Positions 46,023-56,056 of a stretch of DNA of 64,000 nucleotides are shown here, one piece after another; the stretch's first letter is position 1, and each line of letters opens with the position of its first letter. A program made the translations under genes and the position numbers. The stretch is from Nocardioides daphniae (lineage in GTDB: Bacteria; Actinomycetota; Actinomycetes; Propionibacteriales; Nocardioidaceae), in the NCBI RefSeq assembly GCF_004777465.1, contig NZ_CP038462.1:1054001-1118000 (forward strand), read 5' to 3'. The notes below the pieces were generated by a model. The model saw only the letters and a list, made by a program, of their open reading frames with translations, was not told the origin of the DNA and did not search any database.

Positions 46023-47297
46023 GTGGCTCGAATCGGTGACGGCGGTGACCTGTTGAAGTGCAACTTCTGCGGGAAGAGCCAGAAGCAGGTCAAGAAGCTC
46101 ATCGCCGGGCCCAACGTCTACATCTGCGACGAGTGCATCGAGCTCTGCAACGAGATCATCGAGGAGGAGCTCGCCGAGGGCAGCGAGGTCGGCATGGCCG
46201 ATCTCCCCAAGCCCCGGGAGATCTTCGAGTTCCTCAACTCGTACGTGATCGGCCAGGAGCACGCCAAGAAGTCGCTCGCCGTCGCGGTCTACAACCACTA
46301 CAAGCGGGTGCAGGCGCAGGCGGCGATCGCCACCACGAAGCAGAAGGACGAGGCCGTCGAGGTCGCCAAGTCCAACATCCTGGTGATCGGTCCGACCGGC
46401 TGCGGCAAGACCTACCTGGCCCAGACGCTGGCCCGCATGCTCAACGTGCCCTTCGCGATCGCCGACGCCACCGCGCTCACCGAGGCCGGCTACGTGGGCG
46501 AGGACGTCGAGAACATCCTGCTCAAGCTGATCCAGGCCGCTGACTACGACGTCAAGAAGGCCGAGACGGGCATCATCTACATCGACGAGATCGACAAGGT
46601 CGCCCGCAAGGCGGAGAACCCGTCGATCACCCGCGACGTCTCCGGTGAGGGTGTGCAGCAGGCGCTGCTCAAGATGCTGGAGGGCACGACCGCGTCGGTG
46701 CCCCCGCAGGGTGGTCGCAAGCACCCCCACCAGGAGTTCATCCAGATCGACACCACCAACATCCTCTTCATCGTGGGTGGCGCCTTCGCCGGGCTCGAGC
46801 ACATCGTCGAGCAGCGCGTCGGCAAGAAGTCCCTCGGCTTCACGGCCGAGGTGCGTGGCGAGGCCGAGCGCGAGGCCGAGGACCTGATGGCGCAGGTGCG
46901 CCCCGAGGACCTCACCAAGTTCGGCCTGATCCCTGAGTTCATCGGCCGCCTGCCGCTGATCGCCAGCGTCAGCAAGCTCGACAACGACGCGCTGGTCCAG
47001 ATCCTCACCGAGCCGCGCAACGCCCTCGTCAAGCAGTACCAGCGCCTCTTCGAGCTCGACGGCGTCGAGCTCGACTTCGACGACGAGGCCATCGCCTCCA
47101 TCGCCGAGAAGGCGCTGGAGCGGGGGACCGGTGCCCGAGGCCTGCGCGCGATCATCGAGGAGGTGCTCCTCCACGTCATGTACGAGGTGCCCTCGCGCGG
47201 TGACATCGCCAAGGTCATCGTCACCCGCGCCGCCGTCATGGAGGGTGCCGCCCCCACCCTGGTCCCGCGGGAGCCGGAGAAGAAGAAGTCCGCCTGA
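46023..47297 (+). CDS. clpX: ATP-dependent Clp protease ATP-binding subunit ClpX
   Basis: 424 aa. The zinc-binding domain is CNFCGKSQ...[10 protein letters not shown], the Walker A is GPTGCGKT, the pore loop is GYVGED, the Walker B is IIYIDEIDK, the RKH-type loop is QGGRKHPHQ, and the ClpP-docking loop region follows. It unfolds tagged substrates for ClpP1P2. It lies 150 bp after clpP2, starts with GTG behind AGAGGA, and probably has its own promoter. Confidence 0.97.
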   Translation: MARIGDGGDLLKCNFCGKSQKQVKKLIAGPNVYICDECIELCNEIIEEELAEGSEVGMADLPKPREIFEFLNSYVIGQEHAKKSLAVAVYNHYKRVQAQAAIATTKQKDEAVEVAKSNILVIGPTGCGKTYLAQTLARMLNVPFAIADATALTEAGYVGEDVENILLKLIQAADYDVKKAETGIIYIDEIDKVARKAENPSITRDVSGEGVQQALLKMLEGTTASVPPQGGRKHPHQEFIQIDTTNILFIVGGAFAGLEHIVEQRVGKKSLGFTAEVRGEAEREAEDLMAQVRPEDLTKFGLIPEFIGRLPLIASVSKLDNDALVQILTEPRNALVKQYQRLFELDGVELDFDDEAIASIAEKALERGTGARGLRAIIEEVLLHVMYEVPSRGDIAKVIVTRAAVMEGAAPTLVPREPEKKKSA

Positions 47298-47311
47298 CGC
47301 GTTCGGCGACC

Positions 47312-47352
47312 TGTCGCCCCCACCCCTTGGCCGCACGCCAGGAGGTGGGGGC
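47312..47352 (+). terminator. Terminator of clpX
   Basis: TCGCCCCCACC pairs with GGTGGGGGCGA, with CCTTGGC/GCCAGG pairing inside, 15 nt after the stop. Confidence 0.8.
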
Positions 47353-47457
47353 GAAGTCATGTGCAGGACTTTTGCCAATCCGGCCCTTTCCCAGCACAAC
47401 CGGGAGAGAATGGTGTAGTCATCGCACATCTCGGGACCAGAAGGGCACCACCCCGCA

Positions 47458-48219
47458 ATGAGCTCGGAGCACAAGCGTCCTCTGTACGCCTTCGCCGTCG
47501 TGGCGTTGCTGTGCGCCCTCTTCGTCGGAAACGGCCTGCGCAGCGACGCCTTCGTCGGCATGCTGCGCGCCATCGAGTCCCCGCGCATGGTCGTCCCGGA
47601 CCGGACCGAGGTCGCCGAGCCGCCGGCACCGGTCGTCGCTCCCGACGAGGTCTCCGGCCTGAGCTCGGTGACCAGCGAGGCCGAGGCTGCTCCGTCCGCC
47701 AAGAAGACTGCGGGCGCGACCCCGCGTCGTACGGTGGCCAGCCCGGCCCAGCGCAAGGCGAAGCCGGCACCGAAGGCCGCCCCCGCTCCCGCGCCGTCGC
47801 CCGAGCAGGGCGACGACCACGGCCAGGGCCACGAGTACGGCAAGGGCCACGAGCACGGCAAGGGTCACGGGCACGGCAAGGGTCACGACGACGCCAGGGG
47901 CCACGGCCGCAGCGGTGGCCACGAGAAGGGTCGCGGCGAGGGCCGTGAGCACGACCGGAGCCACGGCAAGGGCCGCTCCCACGACCGTGGCGACGACCAC
48001 GGGAAGAGCGAGCGCGGACACCGCGGCAAGTCCGACCACCGCAAGTCCGACCACCGCAAGTCCGACCACCGCAAGTCCGAGGGCCGCGACAAGGGTCGTT
48101 CGCACGACCGTCGCGACGACCGGGGCCACGGCAGGTCCGGCCACAGCAGGTCCCACAAGGGCGGTCACGGCAAGTCCCACGGAGGCGGTCACGGCAAGGG
48201 CGGCCGCGGCCACCGCTGA
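47458..48219 (+). CDS. Membrane-anchored His/Lys/Gly-rich low-complexity protein
   Basis: 253 aa. One membrane segment (residues ~9-27) is followed by ~35 ordinary residues, an Ala/Pro/Lys linker, and a tail of about 137 residues containing 25 histidines with Lys, Arg, Gly, Asp and Ser. The tail is built from HGKG-type and RKSDH-type repeats. It is basic and likely outside the cell. Metal storage or buffering, or binding to the wall or DNA, are possible. I know no family for it. Codon use is as high in G+C as the neighbours. Confidence 0.75.
   Translation: MSSEHKRPLYAFAVVALLCALFVGNGLRSDAFVGMLRAIESPRMVVPDRTEVAEPPAPVVAPDEVSGLSSVTSEAEAAPSAKKTAGATPRRTVASPAQRKAKPAPKAAPAPAPSPEQGDDHGQGHEYGKGHEHGKGHGHGKGHDDARGHGRSGGHEKGRGEGREHDRSHGKGRSHDRGDDHGKSERGHRGKSDHRKSDHRKSDHRKSEGRDKGRSHDRRDDRGHGRSGHSRSHKGGHGKSHGGGHGKGGRGHR
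48031..48075 (+). repeat. Three perfect 15-nt repeats in the His-rich gene
   Basis: TCCGACCACCGCAAG occurs three times head to tail and encodes SDHRK. A partial fourth copy follows. Confidence 0.95.
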
Positions 48220-48270
48220 CCCGCACCGCTGCCCCGGCTCCGCTGATTAAGCCCCGGCCACACGCACCTA

Positions 48271-48312
48271 CGACGAAGGGCTCCTCACCGCCAGGTGAGG
48301 AGCCCTTCGTCG
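48271..48312. terminator. Perfect 19-bp bidirectional terminator before valS 3' end
   Basis: Two 19-nt arms (CGACGAAGGGCTCCTCACC and its exact complement) enclose GCCA. It lies between convergent genes. Confidence 0.88.
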
Positions 48313-48334
48313 TGTCACGCGGCAGGGGAGGCGG

Positions 48335-50939
48335 TCACTCCGCGGCAGGAGCGACCTCGGCCTCGACGGTGAGCTCGGTGGCCTCCTCGTCGACGGTGAA
48401 GACCAGGTCGCCGGTGATCTTGCCGGCCTGGCGCAGGTCGGTCTCGGCGGCACGGGCCCCCTCGACCAGCTTCGCGGGACCGGAGACCTCCACCCGGGTC
48501 AGCTCGTGGCGCATCGAGACCTTCGCCTTCGACTTGGCGCCACGGATGCCACCCAGCGCCGCGGAGACACCGGCCAGGGCGCCCGGGTCGCTCGCCGCGG
48601 CGCTGCCCAGGTCGTTGGGCTCGGGCCAGGCGTGGGTGTGGATCGACCCCTCGCGCCACCACGACCAGACCTCTTCGGTCACGTAGGGCAGGAAGGGCGC
48701 GAGCAGGCGCAGCTGGACGTGCAGGGCGACCGCCAGGGCAGCGCGCGCCGACTCCGTGGCCAGGCCGCCGTCCTCGGCGTACGCGCGCTCCTTCACCAGC
48801 TCGACGTAGTCGTCGCAGAACTCCCAGAAGAAGCGCTCGGCGACCTCGAGGGCCGTGGTGTAGTCGTACGCCTCGAAGGCCTCGGTTGCGGTGCGGATCG
48901 TCTCGGCGAGGCGACCCATGAGGGCGGTGTCGACGGGCTCGTAGACGGCGACGGGGCTCGGGTTCGTGGCACCGACGTAGCTGAGCACGAACTTCGAGAC
49001 GTTGAGGACCTTCATCGCCAGGCGACGGCCGACCTTCATCTGGCTCTCGTCGAAGGGCGAGTCCAGGCCGGGCGGGCCATCGCGGCGCGCCAGCGGACGG
49101 CGTCGGCACCGAACTTGTCGAGGATCTCGGTGGGGACGACGTTGCCCTTCGACTTCGACATCTTCTTGCGGTCGGGGTCGACCACGAAGCCCGACAGCAT
49201 GGCGTGCGACCACGGCACGACACCGTTCTCGTGGTGGGCACGGACCACGCGGGAGAAGAGCCAGGTGCGGATGATGTCGTGGGCCTGCGTGCACAGGTCC
49301 ATCGGGAAGACCCGCTCGAAGAGGTCCTGGTCGATCTCCCACTTGCCCGCGATGTGCGGGGTGAGCGACGAGGTCGCCCAGGTGTCCATCACGTCGGGGT
49401 CACCGATGAAGCCGCCGGCCTTGCCGCGCTGCTCCTCCGAGTAGCCCTCGGGGGCGTCGGTGGAGGGGTCGACGGGCAGCTGCGCCTCGGTGGGCAGCAG
49501 CGGGTGGTCGTAGTCGGGCTCACCCTCGGCGTCCAGTGCGTACCAGACCGGGAAGGGGATGCCGAAGAAGCGCTGACGGCTCACCAGCCAGTCGCCGTTG
49601 AGGCCACCGACCCAGTTGTCGTAGCGGTGCTTCATGTGCTCGGGCACCCAGGTGATCTTCTCGCCCTCGCCGACCAGCTCGTCGCGCAGGTCGGCGTCGC
49701 GGCCGCCGTTGCGGACGTACCACTGGCGCGTGGAGACGATCTCGAGCGGCTTGTCGCCCTTCTCGTAGAAGTTGGCCATGCGCTCGGTCGGCTTGGGCTC
49801 GCCGTCGAGGTCGCCGGTCTCGCGGAGCTTGGCGACCATCGCCTCGCGCGCGGAGAAGACGGTCTTGCCGGCCAGGTCCTCGTACGCGGCAGCAGCCTGC
49901 TCGCTGGAGAGCCACTCGGGCGTCTCGCGGGTGAGGCGGCCGTCGCGACCGACGACGGTGCGCACCGGCAGCTGCAGCTCTCGCCACCACTGGACGTCGG
50001 TGAGGTCACCGAAGGTGCAGCACATCGCGATGCCGGCGCCCTTGTCGGGCTCGGCGGCGGGGTGGGCCAGGACCGGGATCTCGACCCCGAAGACGGGCGA
50101 GGTGACGGTGGTGCCGAAGAGCGCCTGGTAGCGCTCGTCGTCAGGGTGGGCGATCAGGGCGACGACCGACGGGATCAGCTCGGGACGGGTGGTCTCGATG
50201 TGGATCGGGCCGGCGGCGCCGTGGAAGGCCACGCGGTGGTAGGCGCCGGGGTAGGGGCGGGCCTCCAGCTCGGCCTGGGCGACCGCGGTCTGGAAGGTGA
50301 CGTCCCACAGGGTCGGGGCCTTCTGCAGGTATGCCTCGCCGCGGGCGAAGTTGCGCAGGAACGCGCGCTGGCTGACGGTCTGGGCGTCGTGACCGATCGT
50401 CGTGTATGGTGTTCCAGTCGACCGAGAGGCCGAGGCGGCGCCACAGCGACTCGAAGACCTGCTCGTCCTCCTCCACCAGCTGCTCGCAGAGCTCGATGAA
50501 GTTGGGGCGGCTGATCGCCACCTGCTTCTTCGGGTCGGGCTTCGCCGGCGGCGTGAAGTCGGCCGTACGGCAGGCTCGGGTCGCAGCGGACGCCGAAGTA
50601 GTTCTGCACCCGACGCTCGGTCGGCAGGCCGTTGTCGTCCCAGCCCATCGGGTAGAAGACCGACTTGCCGGTCATCCGCTGGTAGCGCGCAATGACGTCG
50701 GTGTGGGTGTAGGAGAAGACGTGGCCGACGTGCAGCGAGCCGGAGACGGTGGGCGGGGGAGTGTCGATCGAGTAGACGTTCTCCCGCGGCTGGGTGCGGT
50801 CGAAGGCGTAGGTGTCGTCAGCCTTCCACTGCGCGGCCCACTTCTCCTCAAGACCCTCCAGAGCCGGCTTGTCCGGTACGACGACGTCGCGCGGTGCGGG
50901 CGGCGTCGTGGACAGGTCGGGATGCTGGTTGTCAGTCAT
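48335..50939 (-). CDS. valS: Valyl-tRNA synthetase (three frameshifts)
   Basis: About 868 aa when repaired. The HIGH box is in [13 protein letters not shown], the KMSKS in [11 protein letters not shown], the editing domain in [12 protein letters not shown], and the C-terminal anticodon domain and coiled-coil arm are present. Breaks lie near 50571 (SLPYG to ADFTPP), near 50405 (VDWNT to TTIGHDAQT) and near 49083 (AMARP to [10 protein letters not shown]). An essential gene cannot be broken three times in a living cell, so these are sequence errors. TAGACT lies 6 nt before the ATG, inside the end of the upstream gene. Confidence 0.93.
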
Positions 50940-50945
50940 GGGGGA

Positions 50946-50951
50946 AGTCTA
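50946..50951 (-). promoter_or_regulatory. -10 box of valS
   Basis: TAGACT on the minus strand ends 6 nt before the ATG and overlaps the stop codon of the preceding gene, so valS has its own promoter. Confidence 0.5.
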
Positions 50952-52244
50952 GGAGGCGCTGACCTCCTGCAGGAAACCAGTTCCGGGAGCCTTGCGCCGG
51001 CCCGTCGCGGTGAGGAACGACTGGTAGGCGCGGTCGTCCGCGGTCCCGACCTCGGAGGGCGACCAACCGGAGTTCACCTTGTAGTCCGCGAGGATGTCGC
51101 GGAGGAACGGCACGACGCTCGTGTCGTCGACCACCTGGCGGGCCACGCCGCACAGGTCGAGGTGGCCCTCGGAGGGGCTCACCAGGTCGATGACGCCACC
51201 CCACGAGCAGGTCAGGTCGCCGGCGCCGTGCTCGGCGAAGGCGTCGGCGAGCACGCCGGTCAGGAGGAAGACGCAGTCCTCGCGCACCGCCGCCTCCTTG
51301 GAGCGCAGGGCGTTGCCGACGCGCTTGCCGAGGTCGCCGCGCTCGATGACGTCGAGCAGGCCGGCGAGCGTACGCACCTCGGGCGTCGCGGCCTTGAAGA
51401 GGATGAGCGAGGAGGAGCGGGCACGGCGGTGCGCCCAGCGCGTCATCGCGTCCTCCCAGAAGAGCTCCTGCGTCCCCGGCGGGAGGCCGGCGTCGGCCAC
51501 CGCCTCGAGCAGGGCGTCCTCGTTGGTGAGCAGGAACATCGCCGGCTCACCCGCCTGCGGGTGGGCCGGGTCATGCGGCCGCTCCTCGAGCTGGGCGTGG
51601 TCGGCGATCTCGCCGCCGCGCTCCATGAGCAGCTCGATCAGGCCCAGGTAGACGGGGCGCGGCACCAGGTTGTCGGTGAGGTCGGGCAGGACGAACTCGT
51701 CGATCCACCACTGGGTGGCGGTGGCGATGGCGTCCTCGAGGCGGCTCTGGCCCTTGCCGGAGGCGGAGGAGGAGCCGGACGAGGAGGACGAGCCGCCGCC
51801 GAGCAGGCGGCCGAGGCGGCCGAGGCGGGAGGGGCGCTGCTGGGCGGGGACCGCGACGGTCTCGCCGCGGTCGGCCATCCGGTCGGTCAGCGCGCGGGTG
51901 ATGATCTCGGCCAGGTCGCCCTGGTCCAGGGCGAGCAGCAGCGGGACCCCGATGTCGAGGGAGAACGGGTCCTCGTGGGTGACGACGTGGGAGTTGCCGA
52001 CGACGCGGATCTGCTCAGGTGGGGGCGAACCGGCCTCCATGGCGACGGTGCGCACGAAGTGCCACAGCCCGGGCTGCTCCAGCGGGCCCACGGTGGCGGC
52101 GCCCTGCAACATCGAGCTGGCGTCGATCGTGTAGACCTGCTGCCACAACGAGGTCAGCCACTCCTGGCCGGGGGCCGGGGTGTTCTGGGCAGGAACGGGT
52201 GCTCCTGTCGGCAGGCCGGGGCCTCCCACAGCGATGTCCGTCAC
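50949..52244 (-). CDS. Uncharacterised soluble protein beside valS
   Basis: 431 aa with no signal or membrane helix. The N-terminal half has a Pro/Ala-rich start, a folded block (LWQQVYTIDASSML through RADRGETVAV-type sequence) and a Gly/Ser-rich linker with nine serines near residue 165. The C-terminal half is mostly helical and Asp/Glu/Leu-rich (FVLPDLTDNLVPRPVYLGLIE, TRWAHRRARSSSLILFKAA). I recognise no family and no catalytic motif. The GTG has GGGAGG upstream. Confidence 0.7.
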   Translation of the reverse strand: MTDIAVGGPGLPTGAPVPAQNTPAPGQEWLTSLWQQVYTIDASSMLQGAATVGPLEQPGLWHFVRTVAMEAGSPPPEQIRVVGNSHVVTHEDPFSLDIGVPLLLALDQGDLAEIITRALTDRMADRGETVAVPAQQRPSRLGRLGRLLGGGSSSSSGSSSASGKGQSRLEDAIATATQWWIDEFVLPDLTDNLVPRPVYLGLIELLMERGGEIADHAQLEERPHDPAHPQAGEPAMFLLTNEDALLEAVADAGLPPGTQELFWEDAMTRWAHRRARSSSLILFKAATPEVRTLAGLLDVIERGDLGKRVGNALRSKEAAVREDCVFLLTGVLADAFAEHGAGDLTCSWGGVIDLVSPSEGHLDLCGVARQVVDDTSVVPFLRDILADYKVNSGWSPSEVGTADDRAYQSFLTATGRRKAPGTGFLQEVSAS

Positions 52245-52267
52245 GTGTCCTCCCTGGCGGCGGGGTC

Positions 52268-52346
52268 TCTCGGGGCCGTCCCGAGAAATCGATCGTAACG
52301 GCGGCCTCCGGCGAATGTGCCGGATCACGAGAACTCCCGCGGGAGT
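52268..52346. other. Two palindromes in the interval before the uncharacterised gene
   Basis: TCTCGGG/CCCGAGA with a 5-nt loop lies at 52268-52286. A loopless 14-bp perfect palindrome ACTCCCGCGGGAGT lies at 52333-52346. They may form a terminator for the flavodoxin-like gene or an operator for the gene that starts at 52244. Confidence 0.45.
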
Positions 52347-52360
52347 CCGGGGGCGGCGCT

Positions 52361-52997
52361 TCAGCCGCGTCCGCGACCACCTGTGAAGGGCTTCGCAGAG
52401 CCCTCCTCGATGCCGGCGCGGATCTTCTTCTCGACCATGGCGGCGATGCGGTTGGCGACCTTGGGGACGGGCCGGTCGCTGAACCAGTCGGCCTCGAACC
52501 AGCCTCGCTCGTCCCAGTAGGCCGCGTCGACCGGCTCCTCGTCGCGCCCGCCCTCGACCAGGAGCCGGGCCACCCGGAAGCCGATCAGGTCGGCCACCGT
52601 CTGCCTCGGCTCGACCGGGTCGAGCGCCTCGGCGTGCAGGGTCGCGGCGAGCTGGTCCAGCGCGGTGTCGACCTTGGCCCGGTAGGGCGCCTTCTTGAGG
52701 CCGGGGTCGTTGACGCCGAGTGCACCGGGGTGGCGAAGACGACGAGGTCGGCGGTGTCCATCAGGGTGCGTGCGGGGGAGGTGCGCTCGAAGGAGGGGCA
52801 GCTCTGCTCGCCGGCGGTCATGCAGGAGAGGCACGCGGGGCAGCTGGGGCCGACGTCCAAGTCGTCGGTGGTGACGACGTCGACGGCCACCTCGAGGGCC
52901 GGGTCGACGGCCCGTACGCGGTCGAGCAGCTGCTCGACGAGAGCGCCCGTCGTCCCGCTCGTGCCGTGGCCGGTCCCATGATCACGCCGATGCGCAC
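52361..52997 (-). CDS. Flavodoxin-like NAD(P)H/FMN oxidoreductase with Cys cluster (about three frameshifts)
   Basis: About 212 aa when repaired. The start VRIGVIMG is a Rossmann/flavodoxin first strand. After the first break (near 52975) GALVEQLLDRV is followed by VVTTDDLDVGPSCPACLSCMTA, a CPACLSC cluster seen in NADPH-dependent FMN reductase-like proteins that may carry an iron-sulfur cluster. The next frame gives GVNDPGLKKAPYRAK and a helical C-terminus ending in a Gly/Arg tail. The break near 52725 separates the halves. A TAGGAT box lies 28 nt before the GTG. Confidence 0.65.
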
Positions 52998-53025
52998 GCC
53001 AGCGCCCCTTTCGTCGAAGGTTTAT

Positions 53026-53031
53026 ATCCTA
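53026..53031 (-). promoter_or_regulatory. -10 box of the flavodoxin-like gene
   Basis: TAGGAT on the minus strand sits in an unusually A+T-rich patch (TTTATATCCTAT on the plus strand), with a short leader to the GTG. Confidence 0.45.
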
Positions 53032-53063
53032 TCGACGCGGGCCGCTGGCGAGAGTGGAACGGG

Positions 53064-53939
53064 TCAGCGGCGTACGCGCAGGGTCACCGACGCGGTCGCC
53101 CTCAGGTGCTTGCTGCCCGCGGCGGGCGTGAAGGTCACGGTGACCTTGTGGCGACCTGGGCGCAGCGTGCGCGGCAGTGCCGCGCGGAACGAGAGACCCT
53201 TGGTGACCTTCCGGGTGGTGACCACGCGCTTCCCGACGGTGACCTTCACGGTGCCCCGCGGCTGGCTCGTCGAGGCGCCCTTCGCGAGCGTGACGACCAC
53301 CTTGGCCGGGGTCTTGCCGACCAGCTGCACCTTCTTGGTCAGCCCGGCCTTCAACGCCGGCTTGACCGCGGGCGCCGGGGCGGGGTCGGACGGGGGAGCG
53401 TTCCGTCCCTCCACGGGCACCTGGACCACCGGCGTGCTCGTCGGCGTGCAGTTGATGACGACCGTGAAGACCAGGTAGGTGAACTCGACCCGGAGCGCGC
53501 CCGGGGTCAGGGCGACGGTCGAGGAGGGCGTCGTCACCCGGCCGGTCAACGCGGGGAGGTCGGTGGGCGTGCCGGGGTTGATCGTGACCTGGCGCTCGCC
53601 CGACAGGGTCGCGGCTGCGCCGTCGACGTCCGCGGCCATCGAGCTGCGCATCGTGACCGTGATTGGCGACGTGATGCCGGGGATCGCGGGGCGCCCGGTG
53701 GTCATCGCGAGGTTCACCGCCGCGCCGTCGGCCTGCGCGGTGACCTCGGCGCTGACCGGCATCTCGAAGGCCGTGGGCGCGGTGACCACGGCGCTCTTCT
53801 CGGGCAGGCACGTGTAGTCGAGCGCGGCGGTGGTCGCCGCGGTGGCGGCGGTCGGGCTGAGCAGGGCGCCCAGGAGGGCACCGGCGGCAAGGAGGCCAGC
53901 CGGGCGGAGGGTGCGACGGGGGTGCGGGGCAGGGCTCAC
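53064..53939 (-). CDS. Secreted Ig-like protein with DUF6801-type N-domain
   Basis: 291 aa. The signal peptide runs to about AATAA. The N-terminal beta domain has two cysteines (YTCLPEKSAV and VVINCTPT), as in DUF6801-type actinobacterial exported proteins. A Pro/Ala linker follows, then an Ig-like big-domain repeat (AKVVVTLAKGAS, GTVKVTVGKRVVTTRKV, GRHKVTVTFTP, VTLRVRR). No enzyme motif. It is probably an exported surface or adhesion-type protein. Confidence 0.75.
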   Translation of the reverse strand: MSPAPHPRRTLRPAGLLAAGALLGALLSPTAATAATTAALDYTCLPEKSAVVTAPTAFEMPVSAEVTAQADGAAVNLAMTTGRPAIPGITSPITVTMRSSMAADVDGAAATLSGERQVTINPGTPTDLPALTGRVTTPSSTVALTPGALRVEFTYLVFTVVINCTPTSTPVVQVPVEGRNAPPSDPAPAPAVKPALKAGLTKKVQLVGKTPAKVVVTLAKGASTSQPRGTVKVTVGKRVVTTRKVTKGLSFRAALPRTLRPGRHKVTVTFTPAAGSKHLRATASVTLRVRR

Positions 53940-54145
53940 GGTGCGGGCTCCTCTAGGGGCTCGGGCAGGGACGGGCGTACGCGCGCCGAGGCGCGGCTGC
54001 TGACCAGTGGAGTGTGGTGGATCACAGCGCTCCCGTCAGGCACTTCGCCTGCCCGTCCCACGGATTGGGTAGGCCGGGCGAGCTGAGGGGACCAGCTGTG
54101 CGGCACCCCTGCGCCGACGGTGAGGCTCTGCGAGGGGCGAGCGCC

Positions 54146-54151
54146 TAGAAT
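54146..54151 (+). promoter_or_regulatory. -10 box of folC
   Basis: TAGAAT ends 9 nt before the ATG of folC. Confidence 0.4.
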
Positions 54152-54160
54152 CGGCGAGCG

Positions 54161-55556
54161 ATGAGCCACACTCCTGACGCCCCTGAGGGCCCCCGTTTCG
54201 CGCAGACCTTCGACGAGGTCAGCGACGCGCTCCTGTCCCGATGGCCCGAGACCCGGCTCGAGCCCTCGCTCGACCGGATCCAGGCCTTCACCGAGCTGCT
54301 CGGGGACCCCCAGCGCGCCTACCAGGTGGTGCACCTCACCGGCACCAACGGCAAGACCTCCACCTCGCGGATGATCGACACGCTGCTGCGTGCCCTGGAC
54401 CTGCGCACAGGACGGTTCACCTCCCCGCACGTCGAGAAGATGAGCGAGCGGATCTGCCTCGACGGTGAGCCGCTCAGCGACGAGGCCTTCGTCGACGCCT
54501 TCAACGACGTCGCGCCCTACACGCACCTGGTCGACTCCAGCCAGGAGCACCCGCTCTCCTTCTTCGAGACCGTCGTCGGCATGGCGTACGCAGCCTTCGC
54601 CGACGCCCCGGTCGACGTCGCGGTGGTCGAGGTCGGCATGGGCGGCTCGTGGGACGCCACCAACGTCGTCGACGCCCAGGTCGCCGTGGTCCTGCCGATC
54701 GCCCTCGACCACGCCCAGTACCTGGGGGAGTCGCCCGTCGACATCGCCCGGGAGAAGGCCGGCATCATCAAGGAGGGCAGCTACGCCGTGCTGGCGCAGC
54801 AGACCCCCGAGGTCGCCGCCGTCCTCCTCGAGCGCGCTGCCGCGGTCGGCGCCACCATCGTCCGCGAGGGCATGGAGTTTCGGCGTCATCTCCCGCGTCC
54901 CGGCCGTCGGTGGCCAGATGGTCTCGATCCAGGGTCTGCGCGCCCGCTTCGACGACCTCTTCCTCCCGCTGCACGGCGCCCACCAGGCGCAGAACGCCGC
55001 GGTCGCCCTCGCCTCGGTGGAGGCGCTGCTCGGCGAGGCCCCACTGGACGAGGAGCTGGTGCGGGCCGCCTTCGCCGAGTTCACCTCGCCCGGTCGCCTC
55101 GAGGTCGTGCGCCACTCGCCCACGATCGTGCTCGACGCCGCCCACAACCCGCACGGCGCGGAGGCCACGGCGGCCGCGCTGGAGGACTCCTTCGCCTTCG
55201 ACCCGGTGGTCGGCGTCATCGGCGTGATGGGCGACAAGGACTACGAGGGCGTGCTCGCGGCCTTCGAGCCGCACATGGACCACCTCGTGGTGACCCAGAA
55301 CTCGACCCCGCGTGCGATGAGCGCCGAGGCGCTGGGCCAGGTGGCGCGCGGCGTCTTCGGTGAGGACCGGGTCACCGTCGTGCCCGACCTGGCCGACGCC
55401 ATCGACCGGGCCGCCGCGCTGGCCGAGGCCGGCCAGGCGTTCGGTGACGGCATCGGTGCCGGCGCCGTCCTGGTGACCGGCTCCGTGGTCACCGTGGGGG
55501 AGGCCCGCGCGATGATCCGCCCGGTGGGCCGCGACCGCAACGCTGGAGGCAGCTGA
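54161..55556 (+). CDS. folC: Folylpolyglutamate synthase/dihydrofolate synthase (one frameshift)
   Basis: About 464 aa when repaired, Mur-ligase-like fold. ATP loop LTGTNGKTSTSRM, SPHVEKMSERI, the metal/ATP region VVEVGMGGSWDATN, EKAGIIKEG and the C-domain LDAAHNPHGAEA are all present. It adds glutamate to folates. The frame break is an extra T in the TTT at 54878-54880, between EGMEF and GVISRVPA. It shares TGATG with the DUF4233 gene, as in other actinobacteria. Confidence 0.93.
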
Positions 55557-56037
55557 TGAACGACCCCGTCCAGCCCGGGATCGACCCCGACGACACCCTC
55601 GCCGAGTCTCCCGAGGAGACCCCGGAGGAGATCGTCGCCCGCAACCTGGCGAAGTCGCCGACCCGCGGCATGTGCGCGGCGATCCTCGCGCTGCAGTCGA
55701 TCGCCCTGGGGCTCACCACCCGGTGCTGATCATGGTGGCCGACGTCTCGCGCGGCGTCGCGCTGCTGATCGGTGTCGGTCTGGCGGTCCTCTGCCTGCTC
55801 ACCGCCGGGATGCTGCGCCGTCCGTGGGCCTACCACGTCGGCACCGCCATCCAGGTCGCCTCGCTCGCGCTCGGCTTCGTGATCCCGCTGATGTTCGTGC
55901 TCGGGATCATCTTCGCCCTGCTGTGGGGCGGAGCGATCGCGCTGGGTCGCAAGATCGAGCGTGAGAAGGCCGCCGCCTGGAACGCCTGGCTCCTGGAGCA
56001 GCAGAGCGAGCAGCAGGGCGAGCAGCAGGGCGCCTGA
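55556..56037 (+). CDS. DUF4233 membrane protein (one frameshift)
   Basis: About 160 aa when repaired, with four hydrophobic helices between an acidic N-terminus and a Gln/Glu-rich tail. DUF4233 genes lie between folC and ndk in many actinobacteria. The break is in CCC near 55721 (ALGLTT to VLIMVADVS), one base short. Function unknown. It is coupled to folC by start/stop overlap. Confidence 0.82.
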
Positions 56038-56056
56038 GGCTTCCCGGCGCCTCGGT

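Noticed and set aside
42726..47861. A 1711-codon open frame on the minus strand opposite tig, clpP1, clpP2 and clpX
   Set aside because: It is the antisense of well-conserved plus-strand genes. Long antisense frames are expected at this G+C content, and the translation has no known domain and biased Val/Gly/Leu/Asp composition.
48335..50939. valS as a genuine pseudogene because of three frame breaks
   Set aside because: It is the only valyl synthetase in view, all catalytic motifs are intact and the pattern of single-base loss is the same as in neighbouring genes.
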